DNA of 64,000 nucleotides, taken from NCBI GenBank assembly GCA_902515485.1, contig CABXUR010000003.1:1-64000 (forward strand). Direction: 5' to 3'. Below the pieces are notes generated by a model. That model had not been told where the DNA came from. It ran no database searches and was given only the letters and a program-made list of their open reading frames with translations. A program made the position numbers and the translations under genes. Source of the DNA: an uncultured Pelagibacteraceae bacterium. Lineage in GTDB: Bacteria > Pseudomonadota > Alphaproteobacteria > Pelagibacterales > Pelagibacteraceae. Position 1 is the first letter of the stretch; every line of letters starts with the position of its first letter. Of this stretch, positions 28,936 to 38,992 are shown piece by piece.

Positions 28936-31263
28936 CTAAACTATTTTTTTTCTTCTAAAGTTTAAATATCCAAAAATTAATAATAATGAAATTGCTATTG
29001 GATATATTATAGTTTTATTTGGTCTATTAGAGTTTTCTATTTTAAATTCACTAATTAAATCACCCATCTCAAATCCGCTTTTCTTAGCTTTTCCATTCCA
29101 TTTTAAAGTATCAACAACAATTTTATCTTCCTCTCTTACAAGGTTAATTCCATATTGTTCAATATTATATTCTGTTTCAAAAGTATTTTTATTAATAACA
29201 AAAAGTTTATATCTTTCTCCATATGGACTTGGTCTTGTTACTTTAAATCTAACTTCCTTTTCAGGATCTAATTTTACTGAATTAATTTTATAAATATCTT
29301 GATAATTATATTTTGGATAAAATTTATTTAATACAAATTCTGGTGACAACAAGGAAATAGAAATAATTAAAAAAATAATAATCTCATACCATCTTAATTT
29401 ATTAATAAACCAACCTTGTGTTGCAGAAGTAAAAACTAATATTCCTATTAGAGAGGTTGCAATTACAACTAGACCATGCCAAATATCTTCTATTCCTATT
29501 AATAGCAGTTCATGATTAAATAAAAAAACAATTGGAAGAATTCCTGTTCTTAAACTGTACCAAAATGCTTGTAGTCCAGTTTTTAGAGGATCACCTCCTG
29601 ATATAGCTGCGGCAGCGTATGAAGCTAAACCTACAGGTGGAGTAACATCTGCCATTAAACCAAAATAAAACACAAACAAATGAACTGCTATAATTGGAAA
29701 AATAAAACCAGAGGCATTTCCTACATCTACTAAAACAGTTGCCATTAATGAAGCTACAACGACATAATTTGCTGTTGTTGGAAGTCCCATACCTAAAAGT
29801 AGGCATAAAATAATAGTTAAAAATAATAAAACAGTAATATTATCTTTTGCAATAGACTCTATAACAATAATAAGATTTGTACTTAAACCTGTAGACCCAA
29901 CCGCTCCAACGATAATACCTGCTGTTGCAATTGCTATTCCAACACCAACCATATTTAATGCACCTTTTTCAAAACCCACTATTGTTTGATTAAACCACTC
30001 TTTAAGAGCTTCCTTAAAATTTGAATTTTTAGTTAATAAATAAATTAAATTTATAAATATAAGTGATACAGTTGCATAAAATATTGAATAAGAAGCTGTA
30101 AACCTTAGATAGACCAACATGTAGATTAAAACAAAGATTGGTATTAAAAAATGAATTCCTGATAAAAATGTTTTCTTTAAATTTGGCACATCTGCATCAT
30201 CCATTCCTTTTAAATTCAATTTTAAAGCTTCAAGATGTGAAATATAAAATAATGCAATGTAAGAAATTATTGCTGGTAAAAATGCATGTTTAACAACTTC
30301 AAAATAAGTAACACCAATAAAACTTGCCATAACAAATGCTGCAGCACCCATAACTGGTGGCATAATTTGACCATTTACTGAGGACGAAACTTCTATTGCA
30401 CCAGCCTTTTCCTCTGAAAAACCTGTCTTTTTCATTATAGGGATTGTAAATGTTCCGGTCGTTACTGTGTTTGCAATTGAAGATCCTGAAATCAATCCAG
30501 TCATTCCAGAGCCTAAAATTGCAGCTTTAGCTGGTCCGCCTCTCATCTTTCCAACCATACCAAATGCCAAGTCTAAAAAATATTTACCTCCTCCAGCAGT
30601 TTCTAATAATGCACCAAATAAAACAAACAAAAATATAAAATCAACTGAAACACCAATAGGAATGCCAAATATAGCCTCTTGATCAAGCCATTGAAATCCA
30701 ACAAGTCTATTTAATGAAAGACCTCCATGAGAAATTATTTCTGGTGCATATCTTCCAAAATAAGAAAATAATAAAAAACAAATTGCGATAATAACTAATG
30801 GCAAACCAATTGCACGTCTTGTTGCCTCTAATAAAATCAATATACCACAACTACCAATGATTAATTCAACGGGGAAATTATAATTTTCATTAATTGAAAT
30901 ATTTAAAAGAACGCCCCCTCGATCAACAAGTTGATCATAAAAAAAATATATATAAAGACACGAAAAAGCTCCAACAAAGCTTATTATTACATCAATTATA
31001 GAAATTTTTTTTCCTTTAGATATCGGATAAATCAAAAAAGCTAAAGTTAAAGCAAAGCCTAAATGTATAGCTCTAGCTGGAAGCCCTTTAAACATTCCAA
31101 AATTAAACATAAAAGGAAATGGTGAAGCATACCAAAGCTGAAATAAAGACCAAATAATTGCAATTGAAGCTACAATTTTAAGATGAAGTCCTGTTAAATT
31201 TCTTGTTGGAGATAGGTCTTCATTTATCTTACTTTTTACTTTTTCATTAATGCTTTGTCTCAT
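28936..31263 (-). CDS. TRAP transporter fused permease (4TM/12TM, TAXI type)
   Basis: A 775-residue membrane protein in which the small (DctQ-like) and large (DctM-like) TRAP permease subunits are fused. Hydrophobic helices fill about residues 28-640. The DctM signature regions appear as AAILGSGMTGLISGSSIANTVTT-like and MGLPTTANYVVVASLM-like stretches. The C-terminal extension (about 650-750) resembles the DUF3394 tail of TAXI permeases and is followed by a last helix. Works with the binding protein encoded upstream, importing an organic acid or related solute with Na+ or H+. A terminator hairpin lies between the two genes. Confidence 0.92.
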   Translation of the reverse strand: MRQSINEKVKSKINEDLSPTRNLTGLHLKIVASIAIIWSLFQLWYASPFPFMFNFGMFKGLPARAIHLGFALTLAFLIYPISKGKKISIIDVIISFVGAFSCLYIYFFYDQLVDRGGVLLNISINENYNFPVELIIGSCGILILLEATRRAIGLPLVIIAICFLLFSYFGRYAPEIISHGGLSLNRLVGFQWLDQEAIFGIPIGVSVDFIFLFVLFGALLETAGGGKYFLDLAFGMVGKMRGGPAKAAILGSGMTGLISGSSIANTVTTGTFTIPIMKKTGFSEEKAGAIEVSSSVNGQIMPPVMGAAAFVMASFIGVTYFEVVKHAFLPAIISYIALFYISHLEALKLNLKGMDDADVPNLKKTFLSGIHFLIPIFVLIYMLVYLRFTASYSIFYATVSLIFINLIYLLTKNSNFKEALKEWFNQTIVGFEKGALNMVGVGIAIATAGIIVGAVGSTGLSTNLIIVIESIAKDNITVLLFLTIILCLLLGMGLPTTANYVVVASLMATVLVDVGNASGFIFPIIAVHLFVFYFGLMADVTPPVGLASYAAAAISGGDPLKTGLQAFWYSLRTGILPIVFLFNHELLLIGIEDIWHGLVVIATSLIGILVFTSATQGWFINKLRWYEIIIFLIISISLLSPEFVLNKFYPKYNYQDIYKINSVKLDPEKEVRFKVTRPSPYGERYKLFVINKNTFETEYNIEQYGINLVREEDKIVVDTLKWNGKAKKSGFEMGDLISEFKIENSNRPNKTIIYPIAISLLLIFGYLNFRRKKIV

Positions 31264-31284
31264 TATAAGAAGATACCTTATTAT

Positions 31285-31315
31285 AAAAAAAAGGCCCGAT
31301 AAAATCAGGCCTTTT
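31285..31315 (-). terminator. Intercistronic terminator between TAXI binding protein and permease
   Basis: Read on the minus strand, AAAAGGCC and GGCCTTTT form an 8-bp stem around an 11-base loop, followed by a T run. It lies 20 bases after the binding-protein stop and before the permease start. Partial termination here would give more binding protein than permease, a usual need in this transporter class. Confidence 0.8.
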
Positions 31316-31335
31316 AATTTAATTAAGTAATTGGA

Positions 31336-32340
31336 TTACATTAATCCAGCTTCTTTGTAATATCTAACTGCGCCTTCGTGAAGTGGAGCTGATAAACCAT
31401 CTGCAATCATATCTTCTTTTTTAAGTGAAGAGAAAGCAGGATGTTGTTTTCTGAAATCATCAAAGTTTTCGAATACTGCTTTCACAACCAAATAAACTAG
31501 ATCAGACTCAACCATATTGCTAGTTACTACAGTAGCTTTAACACCAAAAGTAGTAGCATCTTTTTTTTGTCCTGTGTAAGTTCCAGCAGGTATTACTGCT
31601 TTAGCATAATAATCTGCACCATCAATTAAACCCTGAACCTCTGATCCAGTTAGGTTAATTGGAGAAGCTTTTGCGGCACAAGTTGCTGCTTGCTCCATAG
31701 CTCCATTTGGAAATCCAACAGAATAACCAAAAGCGTCTATCTTTCCGTCACACAATGCTTTAACTTGCTCAGATGAAGTTAATTCAGTTGTTGATTTAAA
31801 GAAACTATTATCAACACCTTTTGCTTTCATAAGCTCTTCCATAGTTCCTCTTTGTCCTGAACCGGGGTTACCGATATTTACAACTTTTCCTTTTAGGCCA
31901 GCAAAATTTTTAATTTTAGCTTTTTTTCTTGCCCAAATTTGAAATGGTTCATTGTGAACAGAAAAAACAGCTCTTAAGCCTTTATACTGTTTACCTTCCC
32001 ACTTACTTGATCCATTTACAGCATGATATTGCCAATCAGATTGAGCAACACCAAATTGAAACTCACCAGCAGCAATTTGACCAATATTATAATTTGATCC
32101 ACCTGTTGAAGGTGCCGTGCATCTATAGGCTTTATCTATACCCTTTTTTCTTCCGTGTTCTTTAGCAATTGCAGATTTATGTAACATTTTACAAATTGCG
32201 TTACCTGTTTGGAAATAAACTCCAGTAGGTCCACCTGTTCCTATCGTGAAAAACTCTGCTGATTTTGCGACACCAGTTAATGACAAAGATGCAGCTAATA
32301 TCAATAAAGCACTAGATAGAGATATAATTATTTTTTTCAT
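31336..32340 (-). CDS. TAXI-family TRAP substrate-binding protein
   Basis: Periplasmic solute receptor of 334 residues. A signal peptide occupies about 1-28 (basic MKK, hydrophobic core, cleavage near SAEFF). The mature protein opens with FFTIGTGGPTGVYFQTG, the diagnostic TAXI motif, and has GNPGSGQRGTMEELM near 155. A strong ribosome-binding site (GGGGAG) precedes the ATG by six bases, consistent with high expression. The ligand cannot be deduced from the sequence; relatives bind glutamate, glutamine or other organic acids. Confidence 0.93.
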   Translation of the reverse strand: MKKIIISLSSALLILAASLSLTGVAKSAEFFTIGTGGPTGVYFQTGNAICKMLHKSAIAKEHGRKKGIDKAYRCTAPSTGGSNYNIGQIAAGEFQFGVAQSDWQYHAVNGSSKWEGKQYKGLRAVFSVHNEPFQIWARKKAKIKNFAGLKGKVVNIGNPGSGQRGTMEELMKAKGVDNSFFKSTTELTSSEQVKALCDGKIDAFGYSVGFPNGAMEQAATCAAKASPINLTGSEVQGLIDGADYYAKAVIPAGTYTGQKKDATTFGVKATVVTSNMVESDLVYLVVKAVFENFDDFRKQHPAFSSLKKEDMIADGLSAPLHEGAVRYYKEAGLM

Positions 32341-32413
32341 TTTTTCTCCCCATGTATCGTTATTTTTATATTATAATTCTAACAGCAATTAATTGGGTAT
32401 GTATAGTCAGATT

Positions 32414-33640
32414 TTATATTGATTCTGACCACTTTTTCAACTTATCAACACCTTCGACTATCTTGGGGGCTAACTCATAAATTAAAGTATCATCAATTTT
32501 TGTGTTGTCTTCAATTTCTTCCATAAATTTTTTTCCATCAAAGTCAGTAAAGCTTAATCTTGCTAACATTCGATTTTGATCAAATCCAAAGTCAGATCCA
32601 GGCAATAAAGCAACACCTGTCTTATTTAAGATATCGTCACACATTTCAGCTGAAGAATTTAACTTTTTATGCAAAAACTCTGGCATCAAATAAAATCCAC
32701 CTTGAGGTTTATTAATTAAAATCTTATTTGATTTTAAATTTTCATAAACATAATTACCAACTGCTTTTAAAATTTTTCTTGATTGGTTAATATAATCTGA
32801 GTGATCATTTTCATAAGCTTTAATTGCTGCATATTGAATGGGAGCACTGACAGCAGAAAAAGTTTCGCTTGCTAAAACATTGATCATATCTTTGATTTTA
32901 TTTAAAGAGTCTGGCACAATGAAATAGCCTAATCGCCATCCACCAGCTCCACACCATTTGCTTAATCCAGTACTGATAATTGTTTTGTTAGGACAATAAT
33001 TTGAAATAGATTTATAATTTCGTTCAAAACTTAGTTCTGAGTAAATTTCATCTGATAAAATAATGAGATTATATTTATTAGCAACTTCAGCTATTTCTTC
33101 TAAGTTTTCACAAATTTGGCCAGATGGATTATTTGGTGAATTAATAAATAATAAATAGTTTTTATATTTATCTTTTATAATAAATTCCTCAATTTCCTTT
33201 GCTGTTGGGAACCAATTATTTTCTGCTTTTGTTTGTAAAATCTTTACTTTATTTCTTCCAAGTATTGCTTGAGGTGCATAAGAAACCCAGCTTGGTGCAG
33301 GTAAAATAATTTCTCCATCAAAAATTATATGTAATAAAAACATCAATTCCTTAGACCCAGGTCCTATTATTACATTTTCAGGTTTATAATTTAAATTTTT
33401 TTTACTTGAAGTATATTTTGCCACTGCATCTCTCAACTTGGATAATCCTTGCATGGGTAAATATTGATTTTGATGAGCATTGGTTTTTAATTCCTCTACA
33501 ACATCAACTGGGACTTTAAATGGAGATTGTCCAAAACCAAATTTAAATATTTTTCTTCCTTGCTCTTCTAATTTTCTAGAAGTCTCATTTATTGCTAATG
33601 TTGAAGATGGTTTAAGGCTTTTAACTAAATCTTTTAACAT
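32414..33640 (-). CDS. Class I/II pyridoxal-phosphate aminotransferase
   Basis: Aspartate-aminotransferase-superfamily enzyme of 408 residues. Visible are the PLP-contact segment NSPNNPSGQICE near 167, LSDEIYSEL near 195 and the Schiff-base lysine in STGLSKWCGAGGWRLGYF near 226. Length is normal. Substrate amino acid cannot be assigned. It lies one base downstream of the acetoacetyl-CoA synthetase stop and upstream of the TAXI binding-protein gene on the same strand. Linkage to synthetase and transporter could mean a shared catabolic route, but that is speculation. Confidence 0.88.
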   Translation of the reverse strand: MLKDLVKSLKPSSTLAINETSRKLEEQGRKIFKFGFGQSPFKVPVDVVEELKTNAHQNQYLPMQGLSKLRDAVAKYTSSKKNLNYKPENVIIGPGSKELMFLLHIIFDGEIILPAPSWVSYAPQAILGRNKVKILQTKAENNWFPTAKEIEEFIIKDKYKNYLLFINSPNNPSGQICENLEEIAEVANKYNLIILSDEIYSELSFERNYKSISNYCPNKTIISTGLSKWCGAGGWRLGYFIVPDSLNKIKDMINVLASETFSAVSAPIQYAAIKAYENDHSDYINQSRKILKAVGNYVYENLKSNKILINKPQGGFYLMPEFLHKKLNSSAEMCDDILNKTGVALLPGSDFGFDQNRMLARLSFTDFDGKKFMEEIEDNTKIDDTLIYELAPKIVEGVDKLKKWSESI

Positions 33641-35599
33641 TTAATTACTAAGCTCTTTTAAATTCTTAAAATATTTTAAAGCGTCAGGATTTGCTAAAGC
33701 TTCTTTATTTTTTATTTTGTTTCCCTCAATTGTATTTTTAACTGCTAGTTCTACAATTTTACCACTTTTAGTTCTTGGAATATCATTAACCACAATTACT
33801 TTACTAGGAACATGTCTTGGAGAGGTATTTTTTCTAATTTGCATTTTTATTCTTTTTAATAAATCTTCACTCAGATGAAATTTTGAATTCATAATTAAAA
33901 ATAAGACAATTCTAACATCATTATCCCAAGATTGCCCCACAACAATTGACTCTTTAACTTCCTTAAATTTTTCAACTTCAGAATAAATTTCTGCTGTTCC
34001 AAGCCTGACACCTCCAGGATTTAAAGTTGTGTCTGACCGGCCATGAATAACGAAACCATTATTTGTTTTTATTTCTGCAAAATCACCGTGATGCCAAACA
34101 TTAGAAAAACGATTGAAATATGCATCTTTATACTTTTTATCATTTTTATCATTCCAAAACTTCAATGGCATTGAGGGAAAAGGATTTTTACAAATTAATT
34201 CTCCCTTTTTATTCATTATAGATTTTCCTTTGTCATTAAAAATATCAACATTTAAAGCTAATCCTTTATTTTGAATCTCCCCCATGTGCACTGGTTGATA
34301 TAAATTTCCTAAAACAAAACATGAAACAATATCAGTGCCACCTGAAATTGATGCTAAATGAACATTCTTTTTAATATTTTGATATACATATTTAAATCCT
34401 TCGTTTGATAAAGGTGATCCTGTTGAACAAATAGTTTTTAACTTTTTTAGATTATACTTATATTTTAGTTTTGGTTTCAATTTGCGTAATGCATCTACAT
34501 ATTTTGCACTTATTCCTAAAAATGTAATATCTTCTTTTTCTGCAATTTTTAACAATAAATCATCTTTCTTAAACATTGGCGATCCATCAAATAATACTAT
34601 TGAGGCTTTAGAGGCTAAAGCACTTACTAACCAATTCCACATCATCCATCCACAAGTAGTAAAATAAAAAACATTATCTCCTTCTTTGATATCACAATGT
34701 AATTGATGTTCTTTTTTATGTTGAATTAATACTCCTCCAGTCCTATGACATATACACTTAGGTTTTCCGGTTGTTCCACTTGAATAAAGTATAGCAAGCT
34801 CATGATCAAAATCATATTTAGAGTAATTTATATTCTTAGAATTGATTTTCATCAAATCATTCCATCTAAAAACATTTTTTTTAAATGATAATTTATAATT
34901 TATAAATTTTTTTCCAGGGTAACTAACAATTATAATATTTTTAATTGAAGGTATGTTTTTTAAAATTTCTGAAAGTTTCTCTAAAACATTAATTTTTTTT
35001 CCATTATAGAAATATTGATCAGTAATAAATAATACCTTTGGATTTATTTGAGAAAATCTTTCTATTACTCCCTTTACTCCGAAATCTGGCGAACATGAAG
35101 ACCATATTGCTCCTATTGAAGATGTGGCCAAAAAAGCTTCTACAGTTTCAATAGTATTTGGCATGTAAGCAGCTATTCTATCTTTTTTTTTTATCTTTTT
35201 GTCTTTAAAAAACTGTATTAACTTACTAGTGTTTCCATTTAACTTAGCCCAAGTTCTCTCTTCTCTATAATTATTTTCACTTATAAAAGTTATAGCTTTT
35301 TCATTATTATTTTTAGATAATAAATTTTCAGCAAAATTTAATTTACTTTTAGGTAGAAATTTATTTTTATAAAATATTCTAGATTTTTTAATTTTTTTAT
35401 TACCTTTTATTCCTTTGATTTTGCTAAAATTCCAGAAAGTACTCCAAAATTCTGGGGAATTATCAATGCTCCAATTTAGTATCTTTTGATAATCACCATT
35501 AAAATTTTTGTTAAATTTTTTAGAAATATATTTTTCAAAATTATTAAGAATTGAATTTTTTTTTCGATTTACAGATGCTTGCCAAATTTTTTTGGACAT
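33641..35599 (-). CDS. Acetoacetyl-CoA synthetase
   Basis: Acyl-adenylate-forming enzyme of 652 residues that activates acetoacetate, or a related short keto-acid, with CoA. N-terminal ACS-type region with WSIDNSPEFWSTFWNF near 48, P-loop-like YSSGTTGKPKCICH near 271, TCGWMMWN near 312, GGTDIVSCF near 421, and the C-terminal subdomain with lysine in PRTKSGKIVE near 619. The pattern and length match acetoacetyl-CoA synthetases better than acetyl-CoA synthetases. It leads a minus-strand pair with the aminotransferase. The 173-base region upstream, shared with the divergent helicase gene, has no promoter I can assign. Confidence 0.88.
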   Translation of the reverse strand: MSKKIWQASVNRKKNSILNNFEKYISKKFNKNFNGDYQKILNWSIDNSPEFWSTFWNFSKIKGIKGNKKIKKSRIFYKNKFLPKSKLNFAENLLSKNNNEKAITFISENNYREERTWAKLNGNTSKLIQFFKDKKIKKKDRIAAYMPNTIETVEAFLATSSIGAIWSSCSPDFGVKGVIERFSQINPKVLFITDQYFYNGKKINVLEKLSEILKNIPSIKNIIIVSYPGKKFINYKLSFKKNVFRWNDLMKINSKNINYSKYDFDHELAILYSSGTTGKPKCICHRTGGVLIQHKKEHQLHCDIKEGDNVFYFTTCGWMMWNWLVSALASKASIVLFDGSPMFKKDDLLLKIAEKEDITFLGISAKYVDALRKLKPKLKYKYNLKKLKTICSTGSPLSNEGFKYVYQNIKKNVHLASISGGTDIVSCFVLGNLYQPVHMGEIQNKGLALNVDIFNDKGKSIMNKKGELICKNPFPSMPLKFWNDKNDKKYKDAYFNRFSNVWHHGDFAEIKTNNGFVIHGRSDTTLNPGGVRLGTAEIYSEVEKFKEVKESIVVGQSWDNDVRIVLFLIMNSKFHLSEDLLKRIKMQIRKNTSPRHVPSKVIVVNDIPRTKSGKIVELAVKNTIEGNKIKNKEALANPDALKYFKNLKELSN

Positions 35600-35772
35600 A
35601 TTTTTTGTTAATTTATCATTATAGAATTAAACTTATTTATGATAATCTAACCGAACAATTTAAGTAAAATGAGAACTTTTTACCCTCCGATTCGGTCATG
35701 TTTTAGTCTATTTTTGTTCTTTAACAGCAACAATATCTAGTAGGTAAAAAAAAAGATATACCAAAGATAGAA

Positions 35773-38253
35773 ATGACTAAACACAAAATCACAGCAGTTC
35801 TAGGACCAACTAATACTGGAAAAACCCATCTAGCTATAGAGACTATGCTGTCTTTTGATACTGGTATGATTGGATTTCCATTAAGATTATTGGCTAGAGA
35901 AGTTTATGACAAAGTAATTAAAAAAATTAGTATTGATAAAGTAGCTTTGATCACTGGCGAGGAAAAAATAATCCCTCTAAATGCAAAATATTTCTTATGC
36001 ACTGTCGAGTCTATGCCTATAGATAAACATTTAGAATTTGTTGGAGTGGATGAAATACAAATGTGTGCTGATCATGAAAGAGGTCATATTTTTACAGATA
36101 GACTTTTAAATATGAGAGGAGAAAAACTCACAATGCTCATGGGCTCTAACACAATTAAAAATATTATTTCTAAAATTGATGCAGATGTAGAGTTTATTAA
36201 CAGAAACCGTTTATCAAAACTAACATATTCAGGTCATAAAAAAATTTCTAGAATAAACAGAAAAACAGCAATAATAGCTTTTTCTGCAGAAGAAGTTTAT
36301 GCCATAGCAGAACTTATAAGAAGACAAAAGGGTGGTTCTGCAATAGTAATGGGATCATTAAGCCCTAAAACAAGAAATGCCCAAGTAGAATTATATCAGT
36401 CTGGTGATGTTGACTTCTTAGTAGCAACTGATGCGATAGGAATGGGAATTAATATGGATTTAGACCATGTATTTTTTTCAAATCTAAAAAAATTTGATGG
36501 TAGAAAATTAAGGAAATTAAATCTATCTGAAATTGGTCAAATTGCAGGTAGGGCTGGTAGATATCTTAATGATGGCAATTTTGGAGTCACTGGTGATTGT
36601 AAAGAAATCATATCCGAAGATGTTGAACTATTAGAAAATCATAAATTTGAAGAAATAAGAAATCTTTTTTGGAGAAATTCAAATCTTAACTTTAATAATC
36701 CAATGAGTTTAATTAAATCTCTTGAAGAAAAACCTCATACAGAATGGTTAAGAAAAATACACGAATGTGAAGACGAAAAAGCCTTAAAATATTTTTTAAG
36801 AGACAAAAGTTTAATTAATTTAGAATTTAATAAAAAATCGCTAAAATTATTATGGGAATGCTGCCAAATACCTGATTTTGTTAAGAAAACTTATGGAAAT
36901 CATTATGAAGTTATAAGCAATGTATTTTCATTTCTAAACAGTGAAAAAGAGCAAATTAGTGATGAATTTATGAGATTGCAGCTTGTAAAACTTGATAAAT
37001 TAGCAGGAAATGTAGATTCTTTATCAAATAGAATTGCAAATGTTAGGACTTGGTCTTATGTTTCTAATAAAAATAACTGGATTGAAAATCAAGACTATTG
37101 GATAGAAAAAACAAAACATTTAGAAGATAGACTTTCAGATAGACTTCATGAAGAACTTACAAAAACTTTCATTGATAAAAGAGCCAGTGTTCTTGCAAGA
37201 GGCCTAAAACAGGATATGGAATTTAAGACAGAAATTTTAGAAAATAATGATGTCATGATCGATGATCAATTCATAGGAAAAATAAAAGGTCTTAGGTTAG
37301 ATTTAGATTTTAAAAAAGGGGCATTAGAAACTGATATTAAATCATTGAAAAAAGCAGCTAGGCAATCTATTGGACCCGAGCTTGAAAAAAGAATTCAAAT
37401 GATCATAGATACTGGATTAATTGATTTGAATGATGATTTTAAAATTTATTGGAATAATTTTCCCATAGCAAAACTATCTGCAGGAAATGATTATTTAAAC
37501 CCCAGTTTTGAACTTATTATTGACGACACCATTGAACAAAATCTAAAAAAAAAATTAATTGAATTTATTTGCAAATGGATACAAGCAAAAATTAACACAG
37601 TTCTAAAAAGTCTTATTGATTTAAAAAATCTTAAAGAAAAAAACTCTTCAATTAAAGCTTTGGCTTATCAACTTTATGAAAATAACGGGGTATTAAAACG
37701 AGAACAAGTTTCAGAATATTTAAAAAAACTTGGTCAAAATGAAAGAAAAATTTTAAGAGAACTTGGTGTAAAATTTGGTAGATATCATGTTTTTTTATAT
37801 CAATTAATCAAACCAGAAGCGGTGTCACTAAGAACCTTATTGTGGAAAAATTTTCATCAAAAATATCATAAATTAAAACCTCCAACTTTTGGACTAAATT
37901 TTTTAGATGACCAAGAGTCTAGAAATAGAAATTTTATGCTTCTTTGTGGTTTTGAAAAATTTGACAGCTTATTTGTTAGAATTGACATTTTGGAAAGACT
38001 TTTCATGCAAATAATTAATTCTAATTCAAAAGAAAACAAAGAAATAAAAATGGTACCTGAGATGTTAAATCTTTTAGGTTGTAGCAAAGATAATTTTAAA
38101 AAACTTTTAAAAAAAATGGGATATAAAATTTTCGATAAAGAAGAAGAAACATTTTTCAAATACAGCCCTATAAAACAATTTAAAAAAAATCCAATGAAAA
38201 AAGTTTCTAGTGAAAACCCATTTAAAGTATTAAAAAATTTAAATCTTGGATAA
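35773..38253 (+). CDS. Suv3-like DExH RNA helicase
   Basis: Superfamily 2 helicase of 826 residues of the type shared by alphaproteobacteria and mitochondrial Suv3. Walker A GPTNTGKTH (11-19), motif II DEIQ (about 93), motif V ATDAIGMGINMDLDH (about 220) and motif VI QIAGRAGRY (about 256) are present. The long C-terminal half is helical. The mitochondrial relative works with an exoribonuclease in RNA turnover; the bacterial role is less clear. It begins a plus-strand run with the TerB-like gene (5-base gap), fdxA and carD, an order conserved in related bacteria. Confidence 0.9.
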   Translation: MTKHKITAVLGPTNTGKTHLAIETMLSFDTGMIGFPLRLLAREVYDKVIKKISIDKVALITGEEKIIPLNAKYFLCTVESMPIDKHLEFVGVDEIQMCADHERGHIFTDRLLNMRGEKLTMLMGSNTIKNIISKIDADVEFINRNRLSKLTYSGHKKISRINRKTAIIAFSAEEVYAIAELIRRQKGGSAIVMGSLSPKTRNAQVELYQSGDVDFLVATDAIGMGINMDLDHVFFSNLKKFDGRKLRKLNLSEIGQIAGRAGRYLNDGNFGVTGDCKEIISEDVELLENHKFEEIRNLFWRNSNLNFNNPMSLIKSLEEKPHTEWLRKIHECEDEKALKYFLRDKSLINLEFNKKSLKLLWECCQIPDFVKKTYGNHYEVISNVFSFLNSEKEQISDEFMRLQLVKLDKLAGNVDSLSNRIANVRTWSYVSNKNNWIENQDYWIEKTKHLEDRLSDRLHEELTKTFIDKRASVLARGLKQDMEFKTEILENNDVMIDDQFIGKIKGLRLDLDFKKGALETDIKSLKKAARQSIGPELEKRIQMIIDTGLIDLNDDFKIYWNNFPIAKLSAGNDYLNPSFELIIDDTIEQNLKKKLIEFICKWIQAKINTVLKSLIDLKNLKEKNSSIKALAYQLYENNGVLKREQVSEYLKKLGQNERKILRELGVKFGRYHVFLYQLIKPEAVSLRTLLWKNFHQKYHKLKPPTFGLNFLDDQESRNRNFMLLCGFEKFDSLFVRIDILERLFMQIINSNSKENKEIKMVPEMLNLLGCSKDNFKKLLKKMGYKIFDKEEETFFKYSPIKQFKKNPMKKVSSENPFKVLKNLNLG

Positions 38254-38258
38254 CTTTC

Positions 38259-38669
38259 ATGTTTTTTAGAAAAAATAAAACAGAAAATAATTTTTTAATA
38301 AAAATTTGTGCTTTATTAATTCATGCCGCTAAGATAGATGAAAATTATACAAATAGTGAAGAAGAAATAATAAAAAAAACTTTGCTAGAACTGGGCTCTA
38401 ATAAAAATGAATTGGATAACACAATTAAAGAAGCAAAAATTATTGAAGAAAATTCAAATCAAATTTTAGATTTTACAAGGGAAGTCAAAAATTTAGCTGA
38501 AGAAGATAAGATTAAAATAATTGAAGCATTATGGTCTATAATCTACTCAAATGAAGATGCTGATATTTATGAGACAAATTTGATGCGACGCCTTGCTGGC
38601 CTATTATATATTGACAGTAAAACTATGGGAGATATTAAGAATAGAATTAAAATCAAAAACCTTAGATGA
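38259..38669 (+). CDS. TerB-like helical protein
   Basis: A 136-residue acidic, all-helical protein. [21 protein letters not shown] near residue 16 and [17 protein letters not shown] near 88 are duplicated-helix motifs with conserved acidic residues, as in TerB-domain proteins that bind metal ions near membranes. It overlaps fdxA by 4 bases (ATGA). In rhizobial relatives this slot usually holds an S4-domain RNA-binding gene, so the neighbour differs here. Function unknown. Confidence 0.7.
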   Translation: MFFRKNKTENNFLIKICALLIHAAKIDENYTNSEEEIIKKTLLELGSNKNELDNTIKEAKIIEENSNQILDFTREVKNLAEEDKIKIIEALWSIIYSNEDADIYETNLMRRLAGLLYIDSKTMGDIKNRIKIKNLR

Positions 38670-38992
38670 CTTACGTTGTAAATGATAAATGTATTAAATG
38701 TAAATTAACTGATTGTGTTGATGTATGTCCGGTAGATTGTTTTTATGAAGGTAAAAATATGCTTGTAATTAAACCGGATGAGTGTATAGATTGTGGCGTT
38801 TGCGAGCCGGAATGTCCTGTTGATGCCATAACTTCAGATACAGAACCTGGTAGTGAAAAATGGTTAGAAATCAATACAAAATATTCTGAAATCTGGCCTA
38901 ATATAAGTGAAAAAAAAGATCCTCCAACGGATCATGAAAAATTTAAGAATGAGCAAAATAAGTACGAAAAATATTTTAAAGAAAATCTTTAA
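38666..38992 (+). CDS. fdxA: 7Fe ferredoxin
   Basis: Low-potential ferredoxin of 108 residues with [3Fe-4S] and [4Fe-4S] clusters. Cysteines at 8, 11, 16, 20 and 24 ([18 protein letters not shown]) and at 39, 42, 45 and 49 ([14 protein letters not shown]) fit the FdxA pattern. The charged C-terminal tail of about 45 residues is typical. It overlaps the TerB-like gene by 4 bases, and its 3' end overlaps the start of the CarD-like gene. Confidence 0.95.
   Translation: MTYVVNDKCIKCKLTDCVDVCPVDCFYEGKNMLVIKPDECIDCGVCEPECPVDAITSDTEPGSEKWLEINTKYSEIWPNISEKKDPPTDHEKFKNEQNKYEKYFKENL

Noticed and set aside
35600-35772. Small RNA or promoter set in the gap between acetoacetyl-CoA synthetase and helicase
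   Set aside because: A short CCGATTCGG dyad and several A/T-rich boxes are present, but no promoter spacing or stable structure could be supported.
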